A stretch of DNA of 64,000 nucleotides, from assembly GCF_900110735.1 (NCBI RefSeq), contig NZ_FOET01000019.1, positions 1 to 64,000 of the forward strand, given 5' to 3'. The position numbers and the translations under genes were made by a program. The notes beneath the pieces are model-generated. The model saw nothing but the letters and a program-made list of their open reading frames with translations. It was not told the DNA's origin and did no database searches. Shown here piece by piece: positions 7,635 through 17,856 of this stretch. Each line of letters starts with the position of its first letter. The first letter of the stretch is position 1. The DNA is from Streptomyces radiopugnans (GTDB lineage Bacteria; Actinomycetota; Actinomycetes; Streptomycetales; Streptomycetaceae).

Positions 7635-9050
7635 ATGGGAAACGATAGCAGTTCGCGGATCGTCGCCGATCTCCGCGAATGGATCGCGTCGGCCGCCCCG
7701 GGAGCGAGACTGCCCTCCACGCGCACACTGGTCGCCCGCTACGGGGCGAGTCCCGTCACGGTCCAGAAGGCGCTGCGCACCCTGGCGGCGCAGGGAGCGG
7801 TGGAGAGCCGGCCCGGCGTGGGGACCTTCGTCCGCGCGGTCCGCGTGGCCCGCCCGAACGACTACGGGTGGCAGACCGCGGCGCTCGGGTCGCCGCGGAG
7901 CCGCGCACCGCGGCTCTCCACGGCACTGCGGACCACCCCGAACGACGTGATCGCCCTCCACTCGGGCTACCCGGACCGGGAGTTGCTGCCCGAACGCCTG
8001 GTCCGGGCCGCGTTCACCCGCGCGGCGCGCGGCGACGCCGCCGTCAGCCGCCCTCCGGCCGCGGGACTGCCGGAACTCCAGGCGTGGTTCGCGGCCGAAC
8101 TCGGCGCCGCGACGCCGGCCGGGACCACGCCGCCGGCGTCGGGCGACGTCGTCGTCTTCCCCGGCAGCCAGAGCGCACTGGGCGCCGCCTTCCGCGCCCT
8201 CGTCGGCGCGGGCCGCCCGCTGCTGCTGGAGTCGCCCACCTACTGGGGCGCGATCCTGGCCGCCGCGCAGACGGGAGTACAGGTCGTGCCCGTTCCCAGC
8301 GGGGCGCACGGCCCCGATCCGGAGGAACTGGCGCGGGCGTTCGTGCGGACCGGGGCGCGCGCGTTCTACGCCCAGCCGAACTTCGCCAATCCCACCGGAG
8401 CCCGGTGGTCGCCCGATCTGGCCGGCCGGATCCTCGACACCGTCCGCCGGCACGGCGCGTTCCTGATCGAGGACGACTGGGCACACGACTTCGGCATCGG
8501 CGCGGACCCGGTACCGCTCGCCGCCCGGGACGACGGCGGGCACGTCGTCTACCTGCGCTCCCTGACCAAGAGCGTCTCCCCGGCCGTCCGCATCGCCGGG
8601 GTCGTCGCCCGCGGCCCGGCGCGCACGCGCATCCTCGCCGACGCCCAGGCCGAGTCGATGTACGTCAGCGGCATCCTCCAGACCGCCGCGCTCGACGTCG
8701 TCACCCAGCCCGCCTGGCGCACACACCTGCGGAACCTCCGCCACCAGCTCGCCGCCCGCCGGGACCTCCTGATCGCGTCGCTCCGGGAGCACGCGCCCAC
8801 CGCCGGCCTCGAAGCGGTGCCGCAGGGAGGGCTGAACGTCTGGGTCCGGCTGCCGGACGCCACCGACCTGGCACGGCTGGTACGGGACTGCGAGAACGAC
8901 GGAGTCCTCGTCGCCCCCGGCGGCGAGTGGTTCCCCGCCGAACCGACCGGAGCCTACCTCCGGCTCAACTACTCGGGGCCGAACCCCGGCGCCTTCCCCG
9001 ACGGCGTGCGCGCCGTCGGGCGGGCGCTCGCGCGGCAGCGGACGCGGTAG
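7635..9050 (+). CDS. MocR-type GntR/aminotransferase-fold regulator
   Basis: 471 residues. The N-terminal 75 or so residues form a GntR winged helix (SSRIVADLREWIASAAPGAR, then PSTRTLVARYGASPVTVQKA). The rest is a fold-type-I aminotransferase-like domain that binds pyridoxal phosphate. Its motifs are YAQPNFANPTGARWS, LIEDDWAHDFG and the PLP-lysine motif SLTKSVSP with Lys312. MocR proteins are transcription regulators that sense PLP or an amino acid, not active aminotransferases. ATG 7635 is used; a TTG three codons upstream is an alternative. The strict Shine-Dalgarno sequence is missing and a palindrome overlaps the leader, so autoregulation is likely. Confidence 0.93.
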   Translation: MGNDSSSRIVADLREWIASAAPGARLPSTRTLVARYGASPVTVQKALRTLAAQGAVESRPGVGTFVRAVRVARPNDYGWQTAALGSPRSRAPRLSTALRTTPNDVIALHSGYPDRELLPERLVRAAFTRAARGDAAVSRPPAAGLPELQAWFAAELGAATPAGTTPPASGDVVVFPGSQSALGAAFRALVGAGRPLLLESPTYWGAILAAAQTGVQVVPVPSGAHGPDPEELARAFVRTGARAFYAQPNFANPTGARWSPDLAGRILDTVRRHGAFLIEDDWAHDFGIGADPVPLAARDDGGHVVYLRSLTKSVSPAVRIAGVVARGPARTRILADAQAESMYVSGILQTAALDVVTQPAWRTHLRNLRHQLAARRDLLIASLREHAPTAGLEAVPQGGLNVWVRLPDATDLARLVRDCENDGVLVAPGGEWFPAEPTGAYLRLNYSGPNPGAFPDGVRAVGRALARQRTR

Positions 9051-9554
9051 CGTCGAACGGGACGCCGCGAGGCGCGCGTACGCCTCGCGCCGATCCCGGG
9101 GCGGCCGGTCCTCCGCGGCGTGTCCGCCGGGCGGTACGGGCCCGCGCCTTCGTACGGCGCGGCATCGGACGCACCCTGGCCACGGGCACGGCCGCGGGCA
9201 CGGGCCCGAGCCGTCGCCGTGGCCCTCACCGGTGGAACCGGCCGCCCGAGCACCGCCCGAGCACCGCCCGAGCGCCGTCCGCGGTGGGCCGTCCGGGTGC
9301 CGCCGGTGTCCGCCGGATGCCGGAGTGCACCGTGTGAGCGGGCGGTGGCGCGGGCACCGATCCCACATGCTCATCGTGGTCACCGGGGCGGCCGGGAACA
9401 CCCGCCCCGCCGTCGCAGGACGCCCGCGCGCCGAGGGCGCGTACGGCGGTGCCGGTCCCGCAGCGGCCGGCACCGCCGTGTCCTGCGCGTCCGGCGCGCA
9501 CGACTCACCGAGCGGCGCGGCCCCCGGCGGGCCGGTCGCGGTACGGCGGCGCCC
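9051..9554. other. 504-bp gene-free leader before the type III PKS operon
   Basis: No convincing reading frame is present on either strand. The segment presumably carries the promoter of the prenyl-phenol operon starting at 9555, but I see no clear -35/-10 pair. It contains a short tandem repeat listed separately. Confidence 0.6.
9242..9274. repeat. Three tandem 11-bp repeats
   Basis: CCGCCCGAGCA occurs twice in a row, followed by a third copy ending in G, at 9242-9252, 9253-9263 and 9264-9274. It lies in the gene-free stretch before the PKS operon. It may be a protein-binding array or simple replication slippage. Confidence 0.6.
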
Positions 9555-10391
9555 GTGACCGCCGGGGAGGTCCGGGCGCGCCCGGGAGCGCCGCCCGCGC
9601 TCGCGCTGCTCGCCGCCGCCCACGGCGGGCCCGCCCTGGCGGTCACCGCCGTCGCGGGCCTGCTCGCGCTCCGCGGCGCACTGCCCCCGCCGGACGCCGC
9701 CACCGTCACCGCCGCGGTGCTCGCCGGCCAGCTCACGATCGGCTGGGGCAACGACCTGCGCGACCTTCCCCGCGACCGCGCCGCCGGCCGCGCCGACAAG
9801 CCGCTGGCCACCGGAGACCTCCCGGTCGGCACGGTGGCGCTCGCCCTGGCGGCGGCCGCGCTCGCCTGCCTCGTGCTGTCCGCGCTCACCGGCTGGCGCG
9901 GCGCGCTGGTCAACGTCCTCCTGGTCACCGGCGCGGGCCACGCCTACAACCTCGGCCTGAAAGCGACCCGGTGGTCCTGGGCCCCGTACGCCTGCGCCTT
10001 CGGGGCGCTGCCCTCGGTGGTCACCCTCGCCGGCCCGGGAACGGCCTGGGCGCCGGCATGGGCCACCGGCGCCGGCGCCGCGCTCGGGGTCGGGGCGCAC
10101 CTGCTCAACACGCTGCCCGACCTCGCCGACGACGAACGCGCCGGGGTGCGCGGCCTGCCGCACCGGATCGGCGAACGCCCCTCGCGCGCCCTGGCCGCCG
10201 TGCTGCTGGCCGCGGCCTCGCTGCTCGCCGTGCTCGGCCCCGCGGGAAGCCCTCCCGCCTGGGCGCTCGCCGCCCTGGTGCCGGTGGCCGTCCTCACGGT
10301 GCCCGTCCTGACCGCGCGGGGCCGCACCCCCTTCCGGGCCGCGGTGGCCGTCGCCCTGCTCGACGTCGTGCTGCTCGTGGCGGCAGGCTGA
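9555..10391 (+). CDS. UbiA-family aromatic prenyltransferase
   Basis: 278 residues, highly hydrophobic with about eight membrane helices, typical of UbiA enzymes that move a polyprenyl diphosphate onto an aromatic ring or hydroxyl. The first Mg-diphosphate motif is NDLRDLPRD starting at Asn66, matching NDxxDxxxD. The second Asp-rich segment is DLADDERAG near Asp189, followed by the usual RxGxR-like stretch. GTG 9555 is chosen; upstream codons are a non-coding-looking Arg/Pro string. It is the first gene of a five-gene operon with a type III PKS. The likely acceptor is the PKS-derived alkylphenol, attached here to a geranyl-size prenyl group by analogy with the Actinoplanes agq pathway. Confidence 0.9.
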   Translation: MTAGEVRARPGAPPALALLAAAHGGPALAVTAVAGLLALRGALPPPDAATVTAAVLAGQLTIGWGNDLRDLPRDRAAGRADKPLATGDLPVGTVALALAAAALACLVLSALTGWRGALVNVLLVTGAGHAYNLGLKATRWSWAPYACAFGALPSVVTLAGPGTAWAPAWATGAGAALGVGAHLLNTLPDLADDERAGVRGLPHRIGERPSRALAAVLLAAASLLAVLGPAGSPPAWALAALVPVAVLTVPVLTARGRTPFRAAVAVALLDVVLLVAAG

Positions 10392-11572
10392 TGGCGCCGC
10401 CGTCCACTCACTGGGACCTCGCCGTGGTCGGCGCCGGGCCGGCGGGCGCCGCCGCCGCGCTGGGCGCGCTGCGCTCCGACCCCGGCCTGCGCGTCGCCCT
10501 CCTGGACCGGGCGGACTTCCCCCGGGACAAGGCGTGCGGAGACGCGGTGGCCCCGCACGCCCTCGACCTCCTCGCCCAGGTCGGCGTCACCGGTCTCGTC
10601 CACGACCGGACCCCGGTCGGCCGGATCCGCCTGGGCCGCGGCGGTCTGACCGCCGAGCGGCGGACGGCCCGCCCGGCATGGGTGGTGCCGCGCCGGATCC
10701 TCGACGCCCGGCTGGTCGACGCCGCGGTCGCCGCCGGCGCGCACCTCCTGCGGCACCGGGTCCGCGAACTGCGGCAGCACACCGGTGCGGTGGTCCTGGA
10801 CGGGGAGGTCTCCGCCGCGGCCGTCGTCGGCGCCGACGGCGCCCACTCGGCCGTCCGGCGCTCCCTCGGCCTGCCCCGCGGCCCGATGGCCCTGGCGCTG
10901 CGCGGCTACGCCCCGGTCGCCCCCGGGCGGCGCGGAGTGCAGGTCATCGAGTTCGGCACCCGGCACCAGCCGGCGTACGCCTGGTCCTTCGACCGCGGCG
11001 ACGGCCTCGCGAACGTCGGATACGGCGAGGCCCTCGGCACCGGCCGTACGGCTCCGCCCCGCGCCCGGCTGCTCGAACGGCTCGAGGCGCTGCTGCCCGG
11101 GGCGGCCGAGGGCGGGCGGCATTGGGTCGGGCACCATCTGCCGCTGTCGACCGCGCGCTGGCGCCCTCCGGCCGGCCCGGTGCTGCTCGCCGGCGACGCC
11201 GCCGGCCTGGTGAACCCGCTGACCGGTGAGGGCATCTACTACGCGGTGGCCACCGGCATCGCGGCCGGACGCGCGGCGGCCGCGGCCCTGCGCGACGGAC
11301 GGCCCGGCCGGGCGGGGGAGCGGTACGCCCGCGCCACCGGCCGGATCCTGCTGCCCCATCTGCGCCACACCGCCCTGGCCGCCCGTCTCGCCCGCGGCCG
11401 CCGCACCGTCGAGGCCGCCCTGCGCGCCTCCGCGGCCGACCAGCGCGTCTTCGACGACCTCGTCGAACTCGGCCTCGCCCAGGGCCGGCTCACCCCCGCC
11501 CTCGCGTTCGGCCTCGGCCGGGCGCTCGCCGCATCCGCCCGCCCGACCGGCCGAATCCGGGAGCCAGTATGA
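10391..11572 (+). CDS. Geranylgeranyl-reductase-family flavoprotein
   Basis: 393 residues. The N-terminal Rossmann motif VVGAGPAGAAAALGAL and the reductase signature DRADFPRDKACGDAVAPHAL are clear, as is the second FAD motif LLAGDAAGLVNPLTGEGIYY. The family reduces double bonds in prenyl chains (archaeal lipids, chlorophyll, menaquinone) and includes some hydroxylases. Its ATG overlaps the UbiA stop codon (TGATG), so the two are translationally coupled. In this operon it probably saturates one prenyl double bond, giving the dihydro chain. A hydroxylase role cannot be excluded from sequence alone. Confidence 0.88.
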   Translation: MAPPSTHWDLAVVGAGPAGAAAALGALRSDPGLRVALLDRADFPRDKACGDAVAPHALDLLAQVGVTGLVHDRTPVGRIRLGRGGLTAERRTARPAWVVPRRILDARLVDAAVAAGAHLLRHRVRELRQHTGAVVLDGEVSAAAVVGADGAHSAVRRSLGLPRGPMALALRGYAPVAPGRRGVQVIEFGTRHQPAYAWSFDRGDGLANVGYGEALGTGRTAPPRARLLERLEALLPGAAEGGRHWVGHHLPLSTARWRPPAGPVLLAGDAAGLVNPLTGEGIYYAVATGIAAGRAAAAALRDGRPGRAGERYARATGRILLPHLRHTALAARLARGRRTVEAALRASAADQRVFDDLVELGLAQGRLTPALAFGLGRALAASARPTGRIREPV

Positions 11573-12657
11573 GCACGCGCGTCCTCAGCGTTCGCGGCAC
11601 CCTGCCCGAGCACCGCCACCGGCAGGAGGAGATCACCGAGTCCCTCACCGGCATGCTGGCCGGCGGCACCGCCGACCGCGGCGTCGTCGAGCGGCTGCAC
11701 CGCAACGTGTGCGTCGAGACCCGGCACACCGCGCTCCCGCTTCGGGAGTACGCCCGGCTGGGGGACTTCGGCCGGGCGAACGACGCCTTCATCCGGGTCG
11801 GCACCGAACTCGGCGGCCGCGCGGTCGTCGAAGCGCTCAAGGACGCCGGTCTCGCCCCCGCCGACGTCGACTGCATCGTGTCGTGCACGGTGACCGGCCT
11901 GGCCGTCCCCTCGCTCGAGGCCCGCGTGGCGGCGGAGATCGGGCTGCGCTCCGACGTGGTGCGCCTGCCGCTGGTCGGTCTGGGCTGCGTCGCCGGCGCG
12001 GCCGGTCTCGCCCGTCTGCACGACCTGCTGCGCGGCCGGCCGGACGGGGTCGCGGTGCTGATGTCGGTCGAGCTGTGCTCGCTCACCCTCCAGCGCGACG
12101 ACGCCTCTGTCGCCAACATCGTGGCCGGCGGCCTGTTCGGGGACGGAGCCGCGGCGGTGGTCGCCGTCGGCCCCGAGCATCCGCTCGCACACTCCGAGGA
12201 CCCCGCCCAGCCCCTCGTACTGGCCTCGCGCAGCCGCCTCTACCCCGACTCGGAGCGCGCGATGGGCTGGGACGTCGGCCCCGGCGGGCTCAGGATCGTG
12301 CTCGACGCCTCGGTCCCCGACCTGGTGCGCCGGTACGTCGGCGGCGACGTCCGCGACTTCCTCGCCGACCACGCTCTGACCGCCGACGACATCGGCTGGT
12401 ACGTGGCGCATCCCGGCGGCCCCAAGGTCCTCCGCGCGCTGCAGGACGCGCTCGGGGTCGGGCGGGACGCCCTCGGGGTGACCTGGGAGTCGCTGCGCCG
12501 GATCGGCAACCTGTCCTCCGCCTCGGTGCTGCACGTCATGGCGGACACGCTCGCCGAACGCCCGCCCCGGCCCGGCTCCTACGGGCTGATGCTCGCCATG
12601 GGCCCGGGCTTCTGCTCCGAACTCGTCCTCCTGCGCGCCCCGGGCGGTGCGGCATGA
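11569..12657 (+). CDS. Type III polyketide synthase (alkylresorcinol-synthase-like)
   Basis: 362 residues, the usual chalcone-synthase-like length. The catalytic triad can be placed: Cys140 in VGLGCVAGAAGL, His281 in WYVAHPGGPKVL and Asn314 in RIGNLSSAS. The enzyme condenses malonyl-type extenders onto an acyl-CoA or acyl-ACP starter in the cytosol. Partner genes (ICMT-like methyltransferase, FAD hydroxylase) are the same set found with the Streptomyces griseus SrsA alkylresorcinol synthase, so an alkylresorcinol or related phenolic lipid is the most likely product. A tetrahydroxynaphthalene-type product is less likely, because the sequence around the active site and the neighbours differ from RppA operons. 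ATGA overlap with both flanking genes. Confidence 0.93.
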   Translation: MSTRVLSVRGTLPEHRHRQEEITESLTGMLAGGTADRGVVERLHRNVCVETRHTALPLREYARLGDFGRANDAFIRVGTELGGRAVVEALKDAGLAPADVDCIVSCTVTGLAVPSLEARVAAEIGLRSDVVRLPLVGLGCVAGAAGLARLHDLLRGRPDGVAVLMSVELCSLTLQRDDASVANIVAGGLFGDGAAAVVAVGPEHPLAHSEDPAQPLVLASRSRLYPDSERAMGWDVGPGGLRIVLDASVPDLVRRYVGGDVRDFLADHALTADDIGWYVAHPGGPKVLRALQDALGVGRDALGVTWESLRRIGNLSSASVLHVMADTLAERPPRPGSYGLMLAMGPGFCSELVLLRAPGGAA

Positions 12658-13172
12658 GCGGCGAGCTCCTGTTCACCGCCCTGGTCGCGGCCGTCGGCCT
12701 GGAGCGGGTCGCCGAACTGGCCGTGTCCCGCCGCAACGCCGCCTGGAGCTTCGCGCGCGGCGGCGTGGAACTCGGGCGGGGGCACTACCCGTTCATGGTG
12801 GCGCTGCACACCGGCCTGCTCGTCGGCGCGCTGGTGGAGGTGTGGGCGCGCCGGCCGGAGGTCCCGCCGGTGCTCGCCTGGGCCATGCTCGTGCTCGTCG
12901 CGGCCTCGCAGGCGCTGCGCTGGTGGTGCATCGCCACCCTGGGCCGGCAGTGGAACACCCGGGTGATCGTCGTGCCCGGCGCCGCGCGGGTGACCGGCGG
13001 CCCCTACCGCCGCCTGCCGCACCCGAACTACCTGGCCGTCGTCGTCGAGGGACTGGCCCTGCCGCTGGTCCACTCGGCCTGGATCACGGCGGCCGTCTTC
13101 ACCGTGCTGAACGCCTTCCTGCTGGCCGCCCGCGTCCGCACCGAGGACGCCGCACTGGCGCGACTGGCCTGA
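12654..13172 (+). CDS. ICMT-family (isoprenylcysteine-type) membrane O-methyltransferase
   Basis: 172 residues with about four to five membrane helices. The C-terminal SAM-binding signature VTGGPYRRLPHPNYLAVVVE (RxxxHPxY type) matches the isoprenylcysteine carboxyl methyltransferase/PEMT superfamily. Bacterial members next to type III PKS genes, such as SrsB, methylate a phenolic hydroxyl of alkylresorcinols; that is the inferred reaction. Start ATG 12654 overlaps the PKS stop (ATGA). Membrane placement fits a lipid-like phenolic substrate. Confidence 0.88.
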   Translation: MSGELLFTALVAAVGLERVAELAVSRRNAAWSFARGGVELGRGHYPFMVALHTGLLVGALVEVWARRPEVPPVLAWAMLVLVAASQALRWWCIATLGRQWNTRVIVVPGAARVTGGPYRRLPHPNYLAVVVEGLALPLVHSAWITAAVFTVLNAFLLAARVRTEDAALARLA

Positions 13173-13173
13173 G

Positions 13174-14259
13174 ATGCCCGGGGGAAGGGCCACCGTGGAC
13201 CTGCTCGTCGTCGGCGGGGGGCCGGCGGGTCTCGCCACGGCCCTGCACGCGGCCCGGGCGGGGCTCGAGGTCACCGTCTTCGAACAGCGCGCCGGCACCG
13301 TCGACAAGGCGTGCGGCGAGGGACTGATGCCGGGAGCCGTCGCCGCCCTGGCCGCGCTCGGGGTGCATCCGCGGGGGCACCCACTGCGGGGCATCCGGTA
13401 CGTGGCCGGGCCCCACCGGGCCTGCGCCCCCTTCCGGGCGGGCCCGGGCCGCGGGGTGCGCCGCACCGTGCTGCACGCGGCGCTGCGCGAGGCGGCACTG
13501 GCGGCGGGCGTGCGGATCGAGCACCGCGCCGTGCGCGGCGTCGAGCAGGACGGGCACGGCGTGGCGGCCGGCGGCGTCCGGGCCGCCCACCTCGTCGCGG
13601 CCGACGGCCTGCACTCGCCGATCCGCCGGGCACTGGGCCTGGACCGGCCGCACCGGACGCGCCCGCGGTACGGACTGCGGCGCCACTTCGCCCTGGCCCC
13701 CTGGAGCGACCACGTCGAGGTGCACTGGGCCCGTGGCGCGGAGGCCTATGTGACCCCGGTGGCCGACGGCCTGGTGGGCGTGGCGGTGCTCACCGGCGAC
13801 CGAGGGCCCTACGGAGACCACCTCGCCGCCTTCCCCGAGCTGCGCGAGCGGCTGGCCGGGGCCCGGCCGGCCGGGCCGGTGCGCGGGGCCGGCCCGCTGC
13901 GCCGGAGCGCGAGAGCGCGCACCGCCGGCCGGGTGCTGCTCGTCGGCGACGCCGCCGGCTACGTCGACGCGCTGACCGGAGAGGGCATCGCGCTGGCGCT
14001 GGCACAGGCGCCGGCGGCGGTACGGGCGGTCACCGGCGGCGACCTCGCGGCCTACGAACGGGACTGGCGGCGGATCACCCGGCGCTACCGCCGGCTGACC
14101 CGCGCACTGCTCGCGGCGACCGGGCCGCCCCCCGCCCGGGCGGCACTGGTCCCCGCGGCGCAGCGGCTGCCGTGGCTGTTCTCCGCCGCCGTCGACGCGC
14201 TGGCCCGCCCGGCGGGGGAGTGCGCCCCGGCGGACGGGCCGTACCTGCCGGACGGGTGA
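13174..14259 (+). CDS. FAD-dependent aromatic hydroxylase/monooxygenase
   Basis: 361 residues. Features: Rossmann FAD motif VVGGGPAGLATALHAARAG, conserved FEQRAG/KACGEGLMP segment, and C-terminal GRVLLVGDAAGYVDALTGEG. It belongs to the same broad class as SrsC, which hydroxylates alkylresorcinol methyl ethers to give methoxyhydroquinones. It starts 1 bp after the methyltransferase stop and is the last gene of the operon. It resembles the reductase-like flavoprotein at 10391-11572 as a distant paralog, so which of the two hydroxylates and which reduces the prenyl chain is inferred, not shown. Confidence 0.87.
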   Translation: MPGGRATVDLLVVGGGPAGLATALHAARAGLEVTVFEQRAGTVDKACGEGLMPGAVAALAALGVHPRGHPLRGIRYVAGPHRACAPFRAGPGRGVRRTVLHAALREAALAAGVRIEHRAVRGVEQDGHGVAAGGVRAAHLVAADGLHSPIRRALGLDRPHRTRPRYGLRRHFALAPWSDHVEVHWARGAEAYVTPVADGLVGVAVLTGDRGPYGDHLAAFPELRERLAGARPAGPVRGAGPLRRSARARTAGRVLLVGDAAGYVDALTGEGIALALAQAPAAVRAVTGGDLAAYERDWRRITRRYRRLTRALLAATGPPPARAALVPAAQRLPWLFSAAVDALARPAGECAPADGPYLPDG

Positions 14260-14300
14260 ACGCGGTGCCCGTGGGGACCGGTCCGCCCCTCCGGCGGCGG

Positions 14301-15728
14301 TCAGCGCCTTCCGACGTCGGAGGCGGCCGCCTCCCGGAAGTTGCGGAGGGCGTCGCCGGGAAGCAGGTAACCGGACAGGACGTTGCGCGCGTCGGCGCGG
14401 CGCACGGCGGAGACGTAACCGGCGTGCGAGGGATGCAGCCGGTCGAGCCGGGCCCTGTCGAACGGGACGTGGGTGCCGAACAGGATGCAGAAGGTCTCCC
14501 CGGAGTTGTCGCCGGTGTTGAGCGCGGTCGGCACCTCGACCTGGGAGAGCCTGATGCCGCCGCGCGCCAGGCCGAGTCCGTCGCGGGCCTTGGTGCCGTC
14601 GGGGGCGAACTCCAGCGGAGGCGCGGACGGCGGGCGCACACCGTGCTCCGCCCAGCGCACCAGATGGCCGTAGGCGGCGGCGATCACATGGTGCAGCGGG
14701 ACCCTGCTGAACGCCGGCCGGTCGCAGGCGTAGGTGGGCGCGGAGCCGAGGTCGCGCTCGAGGACCGGCCGGCGGTACTCCTGGCCGTGCCAGCCGGAGT
14801 GCGCGCTGCCGGCCACCTCCCAGCGCCGGTAGCGGTCGTCGTCGGCACGCCGTTGCGGGGTGCGCACGTCGGTCTCCGACAGCACGTGGAACACCGGTTC
14901 GGCGCCCTTCCGGGACGGCGCGGTGCCGACGATGTGGGCGTAGGCGTCGAAGACGGGCTCCGTCCGGGGCAGGACGCGGTCGTAGTAGACCGTCATCCGC
15001 GCGGCGGACTGCGACGCCCCGACGCCCAGCACCGTCTCGGCCCGGAGCGGACCGAGGAGGGCGGCGCCCTCGCGGCTCCGCAGGGCCTTGGCGGCCTGCG
15101 CGAACACGTCGTAGGACAGCTCGTCGGCGGTGAAGCGGCCCCGGCCGGTGACGTCGAGCTTCCCGTAGCGGGCGGGGCTCCAGCCGCGCAGTTGGTCCAC
15201 ACCGACCCGCTGGGCGGAGACGCCGACCCAGGCGTACCCCCCGCGCACGATCTGCTCGGGGGACCACAGGGCGTCCAGGTCGTACCCGGCCGAGACGTTC
15301 TGCCACTCGGTCAGGACCGTGCCGTTGAAGTCCCCGGGGTCGGCGGGGCGGCGGACGATGACGCGGGTGGTGTACGGCACGTCGGAGGCGAGGAGTTCAC
15401 CGGTGGTGCTGTAACCGTCGGCCTCGCCGGACAGGTAGAACTCCTCCTCCACGTATCCGGCGGCGGCCAGGTCGGTGACGGTGGACATCCACGGATGGGT
15501 GTCCTCCACGTCCGGGGCCGACGGGTCGCCGGGGGCCGTACCGGCGATGGGCCCCTGGACGACCGGTGTTCCGACCGCCGTTCCGTTTGCCGTTCCGGCC
15601 GTCGTTCCGGCCGTCGTTCCGGTCGCCGCCGGGACGGGCGTCGGGGCGGCCTCGGCCGCTCCCGTGGTCAGGGCCGCGGCGACCAGAGCCGCCAGTAAGA
15701 TCCGCGACGTTCTGCGCCATGTGCTCAT
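14301..15728 (-). CDS. Secreted alpha/beta-hydrolase-domain protein
   Basis: 475 residues. A signal peptide is evident (STWRRTSRILLAALVAAALT with an AEAAP-type cleavage site). A Thr/Gly/Ala repeat (GTTAGTTAGTANGTAVGT) and then a full-length catalytic domain follow. The likely nucleophile is the serine in GVGASQSAARM. The sequence matches a family annotated only as alpha/beta hydrolase domain proteins; substrate unknown, extracytoplasmic. The ATG at 15728 has AGGAG upstream. It converges with the PKS operon, whose end is 41 bp away. Not obviously part of that pathway. Confidence 0.85.
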   Translation of the reverse strand: MSTWRRTSRILLAALVAAALTTGAAEAAPTPVPAATGTTAGTTAGTANGTAVGTPVVQGPIAGTAPGDPSAPDVEDTHPWMSTVTDLAAAGYVEEEFYLSGEADGYSTTGELLASDVPYTTRVIVRRPADPGDFNGTVLTEWQNVSAGYDLDALWSPEQIVRGGYAWVGVSAQRVGVDQLRGWSPARYGKLDVTGRGRFTADELSYDVFAQAAKALRSREGAALLGPLRAETVLGVGASQSAARMTVYYDRVLPRTEPVFDAYAHIVGTAPSRKGAEPVFHVLSETDVRTPQRRADDDRYRRWEVAGSAHSGWHGQEYRRPVLERDLGSAPTYACDRPAFSRVPLHHVIAAAYGHLVRWAEHGVRPPSAPPLEFAPDGTKARDGLGLARGGIRLSQVEVPTALNTGDNSGETFCILFGTHVPFDRARLDRLHPSHAGYVSAVRRADARNVLSGYLLPGDALRNFREAAASDVGRR

Positions 15729-15891
15729 ATGCGTCCGGCTCCTCTTCCCGGGCGGGGCCGTATGCCCGCCCGTCCCCGAAGAGGATGGCCGGTGCGGGGC
15801 CGGGGCCCATCGGCCGAATCACCGGTCCTGACGGCGGCCGTCCACCGGCCGACAGGGCGGGCGGTGCCCCGGCAGGAGGCCGGGGGCACGC

Positions 15892-15940
15892 CCCGGGGGC
15901 GGTGTACGCCGACACCGCGTCGGCGTACACCGCCCCCGGG
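15892..15940. terminator. Very long perfect hairpin, terminator of the ABC operon
   Basis: A 22-bp perfect stem, 15892-15913 against 15919-15940, closes on the five-base loop ACCGC. The inner arm reads GGTGTACGCCGAC. It lies 48 bp past the stop codon of the ABC permease on its strand and before the hydrolase gene, where a factor-independent terminator is expected. A run of G follows on the plus strand (C on the minus strand). Confidence 0.75.
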
Positions 15941-15987
15941 TGGGGGGTGGGGGGGGCTGCGGGCGGCGGCCCGCGCGGTCGTTCCGG

Positions 15988-16775
15988 TTACCTCGGGTCG
16001 CGGTTGAACAGGGACTTGGACCAGAAGTAGCCGAGCGTGGTCAGGCCCAGGCACCAGGCGACGGCGAGCGGGCCGTTGTGGCCGATCTCGGTGCCGAGCA
16101 GCAGGCCGCGCAGGGTCTCGATGGCCGGCGTGAACGGCTGGTACTCGGCGATCGGCCGGAACCAGCCCGGCATCGCTTCGACGGGGACGAAGGCGCTGGA
16201 GACGAGCGGCAGGACGATCAGCGGCAGCGCGTTGTTGCTGGCCGCCTCGGCGTTCGGGCTGACCATGCCCATCCCGACGGCGATCCAGGTGAGCGCCAGG
16301 GCGACCAGCACGAGCAGCCCGAACGCCGCCAGCCACTCCAGGGCGGTGGCGCCCTCGGCCCGGAAACCGATGGCCACGGCGACGGCCCCGACCAGGACCA
16401 CGCCGGCGACCGACTGCAGCACGCTGCCGACGACGCGTCCGACGAGCACGGAGCCGCGGTGGATCGCCATCGTGCGGAAGCGGGCGATGATGCCCTCGGA
16501 CATGTCCATGGACACGGACACCGCGGTGCCGATCGTGGCGCTGCCGATGGTCATCAGCAGCAGGCCCGGCACGAGGTAGGCCAGGTACGCGGAGCGGTCG
16601 GCCCCGCCGCCTCCGATGCCCGCGCTCATCACCTCGCCGAAGACGTAGACGAACAGCAGCAGCAGGACGATCGGCGTGAGCAGGAGGTTCAGCGTCAGGG
16701 ACGGGTAGCGCCGCACGTGCAGCAGGTTGCGGCGCAGCATCGTGGACGAGTCGCGCACGGCGAGGGACAGGGAGC

Positions 16776-16779
<4 letters not shown>
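15988..16779 (-). CDS. ABC-2 type permease (DrrB-like)
   Basis: 263 residues with six hydrophobic segments, typical of the membrane half of daunorubicin-type exporters. Recognisable stretches are RRNLLHVRRYPSLTLNLLLT at the N-terminus, GLLLMTIGSATIGTAVSVSM, and the C-terminal MPGWFRPIAEYQPFTPAIE with the LRGLLLG motif of the DrrB family. The ATG at 16779 overlaps the ATPase stop (ATGA), so both subunits are coupled. It probably exports a hydrophobic compound or provides self-resistance. No substrate can be read from sequence. Confidence 0.92.
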
Positions 16780-17771
<992 letters not shown>

Positions 17772-17856
17772 GGAGTCCTCCCTTTCGGAGACCGAGGCGG
17801 TGAAGAGGGTGAGGCGGTGAGGCGGCGGAGAACGGGTGAGCCCGCGGGGCCGGTGC

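Noticed and set aside
9051..9554. Coding extension of the UbiA gene or a separate small gene
   Set aside because: The in-frame upstream codons give an Arg/Pro/Gly string with no helix pattern; the membrane protein proper begins at GTG 9555.
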